Program-made: the position numbers and the translations under genes
Part shown: positions 1 to 8,273 of the stretch, one piece after another
How the letters are laid out: each line of letters opens with the position of its first letter
How positions within the stretch are numbered: the stretch's first letter is position 1
Assembly (NCBI GenBank): GCA_002408105.1
Contig: DHQM01000033.1
Location: forward strand, 1,931-10,203
DNA from: Gammaproteobacteria bacterium UBA5338
GTDB taxonomy: Bacteria > Pseudomonadota > Gammaproteobacteria > Pseudomonadales > UBA5862
Direction: 5' to 3'
DNA length: 8,273 bases
The notes under the pieces: model-generated
Databases searched by the model: none
Seen by the model: the letters and a program-made list of their open reading frames with translations, nothing else
Told to the model about the DNA's origin: nothing

Positions 1-996
1 ACGACATGTATCTGCGGTATTGGCGCACTGCACCAGCCATTGGGCCACCCCCTCAGCCAACCAACGGCATCCGCCTCGCAGGGAAGTGAGGAACCCAACG
101 TGTCCGCCATGCTGCGAAATGGCTAGGGTGATTTGCTCTGATAGCTGGTGCGGCTTCGGCAGAGCCGCGACTGGCACCAAAGGGTCATCGGCTGCCTGAA
201 TTACAAGTGTGGGGCGGCGAATGGCATCCGTGTATCCGATTGCACTGGCTTGGCTGTAGTAGTCCTCGGCACTGGAAAACCCGAACAGCGGCGCGGTGAC
301 TGCGGCGTCGAAATCGTGAAAGGTGCGGACTCGGCGCAATGAACCAAGCGCGTTCATGCGGTCCCACTCGATGGGATCCAGTGCTTGCATCGCCGCTTTT
401 TTCGATTCGAAGGCGGTCACCAGCCCAGAAACCAAGTGTGCCCGGTAGGCTCGACCGATGCCGTGGTTGATCACACGCGCCGCGTGGGAGAGGTCAAAGG
501 GTACCGAAACCGCCGCGGCTCCCGCCACTGGGCATTGCTCGCCTTGCTCTCCAAGCCATTTGAGCAGCAGGTTTCCACCCAGAGAATAACCGGCGGCCAC
601 CCAACGCAGTTGTCGGTACGCGGGCGGGAGCGCTGCAAACAGCATGTCAAGGTCTTCGGTGACTCCGGAATGGTAACTCTTGGCCAAGCGATTGATTTCC
701 CCACTGCAGCCACGCAGGTTCAGCGCGGCGCTCGCAACACCCTGCTCACCAAGTGCCAGTTGAAGGCTGCGCACATAGTGTGAATGGGAGCTTCCCCCGA
801 GCCCATGGATGATGAGAGCGGCGGTTTGTTTTGGCACTCCGTACCAGTCGAGATCAAGAAAATCACCATCCGGCAGCTCAACCCGTTCGCGACGTCGCTT
901 GATGATTGGACCCAGGTTTTGAAACACTGGTGTCAGGGTTTGCACATGTCGGTTTCTGAGCCACCATGGCGGCTTGAATGGCTGCGGAATGCTCAT
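1..996 (-). CDS. yheT: YheT-family alpha/beta hydrolase, C-terminus cut by window edge
   Basis: Reading leftward from the ATG at 996-994, 332 codons stay open to base 1, so the stop lies outside the window. From memory E. coli YheT is about 340 aa, so only a few residues should be missing. The N-terminus has the family's PWWLRNRHVQT segment (residues 10-20). The oxyanion-loop motif HGLGG is at 64-68, the nucleophile elbow GYSLGG places the catalytic serine at about 138, the acid is in ADDP (D270 or D271), and the histidine is in HGGHVGF (H299). The triad is therefore complete. The family (UPF0017, AB-hydrolase) is a predicted cytosolic esterase or hydrolase whose natural substrate is not settled. 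The start is the first ATG after an in-frame TAA at about 1029-1027. It has only a weak ribosome site of its own but overlaps the stop of a small upstream frame (ATGA), which suggests coupled translation. Family assignment is firm; substrate is unknown. Confidence 0.93.
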   Translation of the reverse strand, partial: MSIPQPFKPPWWLRNRHVQTLTPVFQNLGPIIKRRRERVELPDGDFLDLDWYGVPKQTAALIIHGLGGSSHSHYVRSLQLALGEQGVASAALNLRGCSGEINRLAKSYHSGVTEDLDMLFAALPPAYRQLRWVAAGYSLGGNLLLKWLGEQGEQCPVAGAAAVSVPFDLSHAARVINHGIGRAYRAHLVSGLVTAFESKKAAMQALDPIEWDRMNALGSLRRVRTFHDFDAAVTAPLFGFSSAEDYYSQASAIGYTDAIRRPTLVIQAADDPLVPVAALPKPHQLSEQITLAISQHGGHVGFLTSLRGGCRWLAEGVAQWLVQCANTADTCR

Positions 997-1070
997 GGGT
1001 GCGCGGTGCTCGGTAAAAACTCGGTCTTAACGGTCAGCGGGCTGCCTGTTTTGGACGCTGACGGAACCAT
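993..1070 (-). CDS. Possible 25-aa leader ORF coupled to the hydrolase
   Basis: On the minus strand AAGGAGG (1080-1074) stands 3 nt ahead of an ATG at 1070-1068. The frame runs for 25 codons (MVPSASKTG...FLPSTAHP) and its TGA (995-993) overlaps the hydrolase ATG (996-994) as ATGA. The ribosome site is much stronger than anything at the hydrolase start itself. The peptide is polar, with no membrane segment, no run of one regulatory amino acid and no family I recognise. Its likely role, if real, is to load ribosomes that then reinitiate on the hydrolase. The spacing is short (3 nt after GGAGG), and a frame this short can occur by chance, so this is an inference from the arrangement. Confidence 0.4.
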   Translation of the reverse strand: MVPSASKTGSPLTVKTEFLPSTAHP

Positions 1071-1134
1071 TTTCCTCCTTGCGACTCCAATGCAGCCGGG
1101 CGCTATACAAGGGCCCGCTACGTTACCATGGTGT

Positions 1135-1140
1135 AAGGAG
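1135..1140 (+). promoter_or_regulatory. Ribosome binding site that decides the start at GTG 1147
   Basis: AAGGAG lies 6 nt before GTG 1147. The same frame is open upstream to an ATG at 784, but that part is antisense to the hydrolase and lacks a comparable site. The GTG start also puts a signal peptide at the very N-terminus, which supports it independently. Confidence 0.75.
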
Positions 1141-1146
1141 TTGAGT

Positions 1147-1650
1147 GTGAGAAGCCTGAAACAGAAAACCATTCCTGTATTGGCGGTTTCCATGGCGGTG
1201 TCGGCAGCCCCTGCACTGCGTGCGGAAGCACCGAGCGGGTTGGGCCTAGGGGCCATGGTGGGTGAGCCCACGGGTTTGACCGCCAAATGGTGGCTGGACA
1301 ATGACGCTGCCATCGACGTCGGTGCTGCCTGGGCGCTCTCAGACGATGATGAATTTCAATTGCACGTCGACTACCTGGTGCACCGCCATGATTGGGTTTC
1401 GATCCCTGATTTGCAGGCGTATACGCCGGTGTATTTCGGGGTTGGCGCTCGGGTCAAGTTCGAAGAAGACGACCGCGGAAAAGATGACGACGATGTGGTG
1501 GGCATTCGCTTCCCGGTTGGCATCGCACTCAGACCGCATGACACCCCACTGGAGTTTTTCGCCGAACTGGTCCCGATTGTGGATGTGGCGCCTGACTCCG
1601 AGTTCGACCTCAACGCCGCAGTCGGCGGCCGGTATTATTTCGGGAAGTAG
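1147..1650 (+). CDS. Small secreted outer-membrane beta-barrel-like protein
   Basis: Using the GTG at 1147, the product is 167 aa. Residues 1-26 form a signal peptide: MRSLKQK, a hydrophobic stretch (PVLAVSMAVSAAPA), then a likely cut after LRA-26. The mature part opens with GLGLGAMVGEPTGLTAKWWL, followed by AAIDVGAAW, LHVDYLVH, PVYFGVGARV, VVGIRFPVGIAL and EFFAELVPIVDV, and ends AAVGGRYYFGK. These alternating hydrophobic/polar strands joined by acidic loops (for example DDRGKDDDD at about 108-116), with an aromatic C-terminal strand, fit a small outer-membrane beta-barrel resembling DUF3996-type proteins. Function is unknown and no catalytic motif is seen. It is divergent from the hydrolase and followed by its own terminator, so it is probably monocistronic. 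Confidence 0.82.
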   Translation: MRSLKQKTIPVLAVSMAVSAAPALRAEAPSGLGLGAMVGEPTGLTAKWWLDNDAAIDVGAAWALSDDDEFQLHVDYLVHRHDWVSIPDLQAYTPVYFGVGARVKFEEDDRGKDDDDVVGIRFPVGIALRPHDTPLEFFAELVPIVDVAPDSEFDLNAAVGGRYYFGK

Positions 1651-1711
1651 TCGTTGCCTTGGGTGGGGTGTTTGTGGCGGGACACTGCCCCTTGCACCTG
1701 AAGGCCCAACG

Positions 1712-1737
1712 AGGGGTGCTGCAAGGCGCCCCTTTTT
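1712..1737 (+). terminator. Rho-independent terminator after the beta-barrel gene
   Basis: AGGGGTGC (1712-1719) pairs with GCGCCCCT (1726-1733) as an 8-bp stem with one G-T wobble and a 6-nt loop (TGCAAG), followed by TTTT and then ATT. It lies 62 nt past the stop of the plus-strand gene. Read on the minus strand the stem lacks a good T-run after it, so it mainly serves the plus strand. The leftward operon ending at 1761 has no equally clear terminator of its own here. Confidence 0.85.
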
Positions 1738-1760
1738 ATTGCGGACCTTGACGAAGCCGG

Positions 1761-2378
1761 TCAACGCATGGGCTGCCCTTCAACCCCCACATACAGCGGC
1801 AACGGAAAGTGCTCCCGGATCTGCATGATTCGGTGCCCGGAATGGCGAATCACGTAGGTTCGGTGCACCCAGGGGCCTTTGTCGTCTGCATTGAGGGCAG
1901 AGTGGGTGATCTGCACGCTGGACCCCATCGTGAGAATTTCTCGGCAGGTCTCCAGGCCATCTCCACGCAGTAACTCGCCGATTCCCAATTGCCTGGCAAG
2001 CAAGGCGTTTTTTAAGGCCACCGGGATGCTGTCGACGGCCAAGTACGAGGAGGCGAGGGCGTAGCTGCGACCACTGGTGCGTCCGGTCAGGCGCACGTCG
2101 CGCAGCCAGAGTGGTGCGCCGGGCTGCACGCCGAGCACATCAATGACGTCGGCAGGCTGTTCGGTGGGTTCAAGCACCCGCTGCCATGCCACCTGCACCC
2201 GGACGGGCTCCCAGAAATAGGCTTCAAGGGTTTTGGTGACCGTACCGTCTGTGACCAGCAGAACGCGGAGTATTGGCGGTAGGGTAGGGAAGTCGATGCC
2301 AGCGAACCGATCATCGGCCTTGGTGCCCTGTGGCAAAAACCCCTGGGTGTTGAACAGCGACATGGTCAAGTCAGTCAT
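1761..2378 (-). CDS. UbiC/DUF98-like putative chorismate lyase family protein
   Basis: The product is 205 aa from the ATG at 2378, with no signal peptide, so it is probably cytosolic. Residues 34-59 (PPILRVLLVTDGTVTKTLEAYFWEPV, written here in parts: PPILRVLLVTDGT then VTKTLEAYFWEPV) look like the N-terminal part of chorismate pyruvate-lyase-related (DUF98, Rv2949c-like) proteins. WLRDVRL at 91-97, LGIGELLRGDG at 131-141 and the late IREHFPL at 188-194 follow the UbiC-fold order. R93 and E189 are candidates for the substrate-binding Arg and Glu of UbiC. UbiC enzymes convert chorismate to 4-hydroxybenzoate and pyruvate, the first step to ubiquinone. The start overlaps the end of the preceding gene by 8 nt; ATG 2363 (MSLFN) is an alternative. 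The call rests on remembered motifs, not on an alignment, and activity is unproven. Confidence 0.68.
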   Translation of the reverse strand: MTDLTMSLFNTQGFLPQGTKADDRFAGIDFPTLPPILRVLLVTDGTVTKTLEAYFWEPVRVQVAWQRVLEPTEQPADVIDVLGVQPGAPLWLRDVRLTGRTSGRSYALASSYLAVDSIPVALKNALLARQLGIGELLRGDGLETCREILTMGSSVQITHSALNADDKGPWVHRTYVIRHSGHRIMQIREHFPLPLYVGVEGQPMR

Positions 2379-3300
2379 CGAACCCCGGGACTCGCACTGT
2401 ATCACCGTTTGTTGCAGCCGGCGGGCCCTGCTCGGGAGGTGAGGCGCGGCCACGGATGGCGTGGTCACCAATGCGCAAGGATTCGATCTCCATCCGATAC
2501 TGGCTGCCGTCCCGCTCCTTGTAGTCGATTTTCACTGGCATATGGAAGTGCTCCACGGCCATCCAGATGCGCGTTTCACGGGTTCCGCTGGTGTCGGTGC
2601 GCAGCAGTTGCAAGGCATCGAGCCAACCGATGGCTGTCCGCAGCCAGGTGCGATTGATTCGCTCGAACCGATACTCCCGCAGTCGATCCCGCCGTGCGAC
2701 GGTGTACGCCAACTGGAGGGGCTGACCTTGGCTCTGATCGCTGCAAGCGAGGTCCATCTGCAGTTGCAGCTGCTGGGTGAGTGGGTCATGGAGCGCAGAG
2801 TCCCCATCCAGTCTGTGGCGTTCATCGCGGTAGATGGCCGTTACTTGGTGGTTGTCGGCAGCGAACTGGAGTTGATGGTCGTGCCGGCGGCTGTTGCGGT
2901 CGTAGCTATAGGTTGATGGCCGCAGGTGACCGCTGTGGTCGACGCGAAACTCTGACACCTCGGTCATGGAGCGCCACAACACGCGGCCGCGGGTTTCGAG
3001 GCGGTAGCCTTGGTCAGTTCGAGAGAGGGATTGGGTGGTTGCCAGGCGAAGGCCTGCAAGGCGGCTGGTGTACTCGGCCTGGTAGGGAACCAGGTCTGCT
3101 AGAAAGGCGGTGCGACAGGCTTCGGTGGGTTGGTCGACTGGTGCGCTTGTCTGAGCCTGTACCGATGTCCACGCGATACTGAGCGCGACGACGCCGATGG
3201 CGCGCGCTGCGACAAGGCGGGCGCGGGATGAGAGCCAGAGGCTGGGCGAGAAAACCCTGGGGAGAAAGCCGCTCCAAGGCATGCGCGAACAGGCCATCAT
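2371..3300 (-). CDS. Secreted DUF3108-domain protein
   Basis: The product is 309 aa. A positively charged N-terminus of unusual length (about 33 residues) precedes a hydrophobic core, AIGVVALSIAWTSV, and a likely cut after VQA-49, so it should be exported to the periplasm. The mature part matches the DUF3108 pattern: VPYQAEYTSRLAGLRLA (71-87), then QGYRLETRGRVLWRSMTEVSEFRVDHSG with a PSTYSYDR segment (128-135), later LQLAYTV, DALQLLR, and the strand pair TRIWMA / HMPVKIDYKERDGS. DUF3108 proteins are lipocalin-like beta-rich periplasmic proteins without a settled function. Its ATG (3300-3298) overlaps the stop of the Rrf2 regulator by 4 nt (ATGA), with hardly any Shine-Dalgarno of its own, so translation is probably coupled. 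Later in-frame ATGs at 3297 and 3282 are possible starts and would shorten the odd N-terminus. Confidence 0.85.
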   Translation of the reverse strand: MMACSRMPWSGFLPRVFSPSLWLSSRARLVAARAIGVVALSIAWTSVQAQTSAPVDQPTEACRTAFLADLVPYQAEYTSRLAGLRLATTQSLSRTDQGYRLETRGRVLWRSMTEVSEFRVDHSGHLRPSTYSYDRNSRRHDHQLQFAADNHQVTAIYRDERHRLDGDSALHDPLTQQLQLQMDLACSDQSQGQPLQLAYTVARRDRLREYRFERINRTWLRTAIGWLDALQLLRTDTSGTRETRIWMAVEHFHMPVKIDYKERDGSQYRMEIESLRIGDHAIRGRASPPEQGPPAATNGDTVRVPGFDD

Positions 3301-3758
3301 CCGGGGCTTTGGAGCACCGATGGCTGCAGAAAAGCAGGCCGGGTCGGAGCGCCGCGCCCGCCTGTCGCCAAGTCAGCGAGGGTAACCCGTTCCAACGCCT
3401 CGGCCACAATGGCATTGATGCCGGGCCAACGGTCGGAAAGCCCACAACGGTTGGCGATTTCGCACTGCCCCAGGGGGTCACAGCAGTCGGTGAGGGCGAG
3501 GTTCCCTTCGATTGCCGCGACAGCCTCGCGCAACGTGATGGCTTCGGGGGGGCGAGCGATTTCGTAGCCGCCGTTCGGGCCGCGCTTGGAGACCACCAAG
3601 CCGGCATCGGCGAGGTACCGCATGACTTTGCGCACCGTGGGCAGTGGCAGGTGAGTGGTTTCGGCGATCGACTCCATGGGCAGTCTAGCCGGGCGCACGC
3701 GGGCGAGCTGGTGCAACATCAAAATACCGTAGTCGGTCAGGCGTCCAATTTTCAGCAT
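3297..3758 (-). CDS. IscR-like Rrf2-family regulator of the SUF operon
   Basis: This 153-aa protein begins [20 protein letters not shown], the typical Rrf2 winged-helix start. The recognition region [19 protein letters not shown] (38-55) and the wing [14 protein letters not shown] (58-71) follow. Three cysteines with the IscR spacing C93-x5-C99-x5-C105 should bind an Fe-S cluster, and a fourth, C92, adjoins the first. The position equivalent to the IscR histidine ligand (three after the last Cys) is a serine here. As I recall, that is also seen in the gammaproteobacterial SUF regulators (TIGR02944 type) rather than IscR itself, and it is distinct from cyanobacterial SufR. It is divergent from sufB across a 169-bp gap holding a palindrome, and it overlaps the next gene by 4 nt. 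It likely senses Fe-S status and represses or tunes suf and its own operon. Residues 131-153 form a low-complexity tail. Confidence 0.92.
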   Translation of the reverse strand: MLKIGRLTDYGILMLHQLARVRPARLPMESIAETTHLPLPTVRKVMRYLADAGLVVSKRGPNGGYEIARPPEAITLREAVAAIEGNLALTDCCDPLGQCEIANRCGLSDRWPGINAIVAEALERVTLADLATGGRGAPTRPAFLQPSVLQSPG

Positions 3759-3809
3759 GCTGTGTTCTGTCCCTGGGGTATCGTCCCGATCGAACCTCGA
3801 GTTCCAATC

Positions 3810-3836
3810 AATAGTATACCGGATTGGTATTGTATT
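3810..3836. promoter_or_regulatory. Palindromic putative operator for the Rrf2 regulator
   Basis: The palindrome has inner arms ATACC (3816-3820) and GGTAT (3826-3830) around a 5-nt centre GGATT. Outer arms AATA (3810-3813) and TATT (3833-3836) also pair, and only the GT/TG step between them does not. The 25-nt core 3811-3835 begins ATA and ends TAT, the length and ends of the E. coli IscR type 1 consensus. Scored by eye against that consensus as I remember it, about 17 of 25 positions agree. It is the most symmetric element in the gap between the regulator and sufB, which is where a shared operator should sit. Binding is inferred. Confidence 0.6.
3813..3818 (-). promoter_or_regulatory. Candidate -10 element for the regulator operon
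   Basis: On the minus strand TATACT matches the sigma-70 -10 consensus at 5 of 6 bases and lies inside the palindrome. It would give a leader of about 48 nt before ATG 3758. No good -35 hexamer is found 16-18 nt upstream, so the promoter may be weak or depend on an activator. Its place within the operator fits self-repression. Confidence 0.35.
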
Positions 3837-3858
3837 GAAGGGGCATGTTGTTTACCAT
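3830..3858 (+). promoter_or_regulatory. Weak candidate promoter for sufBCDS
   Basis: TTGTAT (3830-3835) and TACCAT (3853-3858) are 17 nt apart and match the -35 and -10 consensus at 3 and 4 of 6 bases. The -35 part overlaps the right arm of the palindrome, so a bound regulator would block it. Other placements are possible and the match is poor; only the location makes it worth listing. Confidence 0.2.
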
Positions 3859-3915
3859 CTGTGCCTTGGCTCGACCTGCGCTGCGGCAGTGCCACGGCAG
3901 CAAATTGGGATCAGC

Positions 3916-3920
3916 GGAGG
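3916..3920 (+). promoter_or_regulatory. Ribosome binding site fixing the sufB start
   Basis: GGAGG stands 7 nt before ATG 3928. The frame is open upstream to 3757, but that ATG overlaps the regulator start and its 57 extra codons cross the operator, so 3928 is the start. Confidence 0.85.
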
Positions 3921-3927
3921 CTCTCCC

Positions 3928-5376
<1,449 letters not shown>

Positions 5377-5412
5377 GTTGACGGCCAAGGTCCTCCACGA
5401 AAGGTACACCCA

Positions 5413-6162
5413 ATGTTGAATGTTTCCGATTTGCACGTCAGCGTAAACGGCAAGGAGATCCTAAAAGGATTGACCCTTGAGGTGAAAGCTGGAGAAGTGC
5501 ACGCGATTATGGGACCCAATGGGTCAGGAAAAAGCACCTTGGTAGGTGTTCTGGCAGGCCGCCCGGGGTACGAAGTGACTGCTGGGACGGTTCAATTCAA
5601 GGGACAGGATTTGCTCAGTCTTGAGACCGAGGAGCGTGCCCGCGAGGGAGTCTTCCTGGCATTTCAGTACCCGGTGGAAATCCCCGGCGTGTCCAACATG
5701 GAGTTTCTTCGGGCGGCCGTTGAAGCGGTGCGGGGGCATCGACAGCAGGCGCCCCTGAGTGCGCCCGAGTTCATGAAGCTGGCACGCCAAACCTGTACCG
5801 AGCTGGATCTGGACCCGAGCTTTTTGAAGCGAGGGGTCAACGAGGGCTTCTCCGGCGGCGAGAAGAAACGCAACGAGATCCTGCAGATGTCACTCCTTGA
5901 GCCAGCCCTTGCTCTGCTGGATGAGACTGACTCGGGTCTGGACATTGATGCACTGCAGGTCGTGGCCCAGGGAGTCAACCGGCTGCGCAGTCCTGAGCGT
6001 GCCGTGGTCATGGTCACCCACTACCAAAGACTGCTCAACCATGTAGTGCCGGACCAGGTCCACGTCTTGGCCGAAGGACGCATTGTGCGTTCGGGAGGTC
6101 GAGAGCTTGCGCTGGAGCTGGAAGAGAAAGGGTACGGTTGGCTGACCGGTGAGACTGCGTGA
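5413..6162 (+). CDS. sufC: SufC, ABC-type ATPase of the SufBCD complex
   Basis: This 249-aa cytosolic ATPase has every expected site: Walker A GPNGSGKS (34-41, with K40), Q-loop Q85 in FLAFQYPVEIPG, the SufC-specific signature FSGGEKKRNEILQM (146-159), Walker B ALALLDE with D170 and E171, D-loop SGLD and the switch histidine H203 in VTHYQRLL. There are no membrane segments, as expected, since SufC drives conformational change in SufB-SufD rather than transport. An AAGG ribosome site lies 8 nt before the ATG. It follows sufB by 36 nt and precedes sufD by 15 nt, so co-transcription is near certain. Confidence 0.98.
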   Translation: MLNVSDLHVSVNGKEILKGLTLEVKAGEVHAIMGPNGSGKSTLVGVLAGRPGYEVTAGTVQFKGQDLLSLETEERAREGVFLAFQYPVEIPGVSNMEFLRAAVEAVRGHRQQAPLSAPEFMKLARQTCTELDLDPSFLKRGVNEGFSGGEKKRNEILQMSLLEPALALLDETDSGLDIDALQVVAQGVNRLRSPERAVVMVTHYQRLLNHVVPDQVHVLAEGRIVRSGGRELALELEEKGYGWLTGETA

Positions 6163-6177
6163 CTGTGGAGTAACCCC

Positions 6178-7454
6178 ATGAGACCCAGCGCCCAATTGCA
6201 GCAACGGTTTACCCAGGCAGTTGAGACCCGTCTGGCCGCCTTGAATGCGCCTCCCACACCCTCTGTCGCGCAGTTGCGTGCGCACGGAGAAGCGCGATTT
6301 CGGGCCTTGGAATTGCCCGGACGCGGCAACGAGTTCTGGAAGTACAGCCCGGCCTCAGCGCTCATGGATCCAGATCTGCTCGTCGCTGCGGGATCGATCG
6401 GTGCCCCGGTTCAAATTCCTAGGCTGCCTGGTGTAACGCCCACGCGTCTACTGATCGTAGAGGGCCGCTTGGTGAACGTCGAGAACGTTCAGCCGGGTGT
6501 AACAGTCACTCCGAATGAAGGTCCAGTTGAGGAACGAGACGGCGACCCTCGCCCGTTCGTGGCGCTGAATGCAGCGCTGAGCGAAGGCCATGTGCTCATT
6601 CACATCGCTGCCGGCTCCCGTCTCTCTGCGCCCATTGAGTTGGTCTTGGCCCAAGGTGAGTCCAGGGTTGCTCGCAGCGCCATGCCACGGGTCCGAGTGG
6701 TGGTTGGCGCCGGGGCGGAAGTGACCCTGATCGAGCGACAGGTTGGAACCCACCGCGTTTGGACCAACGCCGTGCTTGAATTGGCCATTGAGCCTGAGGC
6801 GAATGTTGCCCACCACCGGGTGGGGTTGGAGACCGGGCAGGGGCTATGGTTGACAGCGTTGGACGTCGATGTGCAAGAACTGGCGCACTACCGACTGTTG
6901 CAGGCCCTGGCCGGTTCAGCGTTGCGGCGCAACGAAGTGGACGTCCGGCTGCACGGCAGTGGATCTGATTTCGAGATGGCGAGTGCCACATTCACCCAGG
7001 GCGGTGACCACCTGGACAACCAGGTTGCTGTCCAGCATCTGGCTTCGGACTGCCGCTCCCATCAGACCCACAGGTCCATTGCCGCGAATGAGTCGCGGAC
7101 GGTGCTCAACGGGCGCATTTACATTGCCCGCGATGCACAGCGCACCGATGCCCAACTGAGCACCAAGAACCTGTTGTTGCACAAGTCGGCAGAGGTGGAT
7201 GCCAAGCCGGAGCTAGAGATTTACGCGGACAATGTGAAGTGTGCTCACGGCGCTACCGTTGGGAGCATCGATCCTGAAGCACTGTTTTATCTTCGCTCGC
7301 GTGGATTTTCGATGCGCCGCGCCCGCTCGGTGTTGAGCTTTGCGTTTCTTGCCGGAGTCGTGGACGCCTTCGGCATTCAACCTTTGGGCGATGAAGTACG
7401 AGCGACGCTAGAGCAGGCATTCTCTCACGTTGAGACGGACCCAGAGCCATCCTG

Positions 7455-7455
<1 letters not shown>
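6178..7455 (+). CDS. sufD: SufD, scaffold partner of SufB
   Basis: The product is 425 aa, near E. coli SufD (423). The N-terminal half has the helix plus RGNEFWKYSPAS (49-60, the family's trimmed EdWKYt block). The beta-helix core follows, and the C-terminal block contains VLNGRIYIARDAQRTDAQLS and then NLLLHKSAEVDAKPELEIYADNVKC in sequence (split here by NLLLHKSAEVD / AKPELEIYADNVKC). H357 in KCAHGATVG corresponds to E. coli H360, which with SufB C405 forms the proposed site of nascent cluster assembly. SufD also supports iron entry into the complex. GGAG lies 7 nt before ATG 6178. The stop TGA (7453-7455) shares its last base with the ATG of sufS, implying coupled translation. Confidence 0.97.

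Positions 7456-8273
<818 letters not shown>

Noticed and set aside
385..783. A 132-codon plus-strand frame, and others at 148-342
   Set aside because: They are antisense to the YheT hydrolase, which has an intact catalytic triad; the plus-strand products have no family features.
1690..1726. CCTTGCA (1690-1696) can pair with TGCAAGG (1720-1726), competing with the terminator stem
   Set aside because: This looks like an antiterminator arrangement, but it lies after the gene's stop codon with no downstream gene on that strand to control, so it is probably chance.
3810..3836. IscR type 2 binding site
   Set aside because: The type 2 layout has CC and GG about 13 nt apart; here they are 5 nt apart, so the site fits a type 1-like layout only.
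3880..3901. A small hairpin, GCTGC/GCAGC, in the sufB leader
   Set aside because: Five base pairs around a 12-nt loop is weak, and no known riboswitch or leader family is recognisable.
3757..3927. An N-terminal extension of SufB beginning at ATG 3757
   Set aside because: It would overlap the regulator start and cross the operator and candidate promoters. The good ribosome site and the normal SufB length both favour ATG 3928.

Overview
The window comes from a GC-rich bacterial chromosome, most likely a gammaproteobacterium. Three things point that way: a sufBCDS gene order with a divergent Rrf2-family SUF regulator, a YheT-type hydrolase, and a periplasmic DUF3108 protein beside a chorismate-lyase-like protein. 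The genus cannot be told from this stretch. There are no signs of mobile DNA, CRISPR, tRNA or rRNA, and gene density is high.

Left part (1-1760): a YheT-like alpha/beta hydrolase runs leftward from 996 and leaves the window before its stop codon. Just upstream of it is a 25-codon reading frame (993-1070) with a strong Shine-Dalgarno sequence that overlaps the hydrolase start as ATGA. A small secreted outer-membrane beta-barrel-like protein (1147-1650) is transcribed divergently and is followed by a clear intrinsic terminator (1712-1737).

Middle part (1761-3758, minus strand): three tightly packed genes read leftward. They are an IscR-like Rrf2 regulator, a secreted DUF3108 protein and a UbiC/DUF98-like putative chorismate lyase. 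The first pair overlaps by 4 nt (ATGA) and the second by 8 nt, so they look like one translationally coupled operon.

Right part (3759-8273, plus strand): the SUF iron-sulfur cluster assembly operon, sufB-sufC-sufD-sufS, with sufS cut by the right edge. SufS would release sulfur from cysteine, and the SufBC2D scaffold with its ATPase SufC would build the cluster. The 169-bp divergent intergenic region holds an imperfect palindrome (3810-3836) with the same 25-bp size and outer ATA/TAT ends as IscR type 1 sites. A TATACT -10-like element for the regulator lies inside it. The simplest reading is that the Fe-S-binding Rrf2 protein controls both itself with its two passenger genes and the suf operon. 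Most of the window is familiar. The less ordinary parts are the coupling of DUF3108 and the chorismate-lyase-like gene to the suf regulator, the operator, and the leader frame ahead of the hydrolase.
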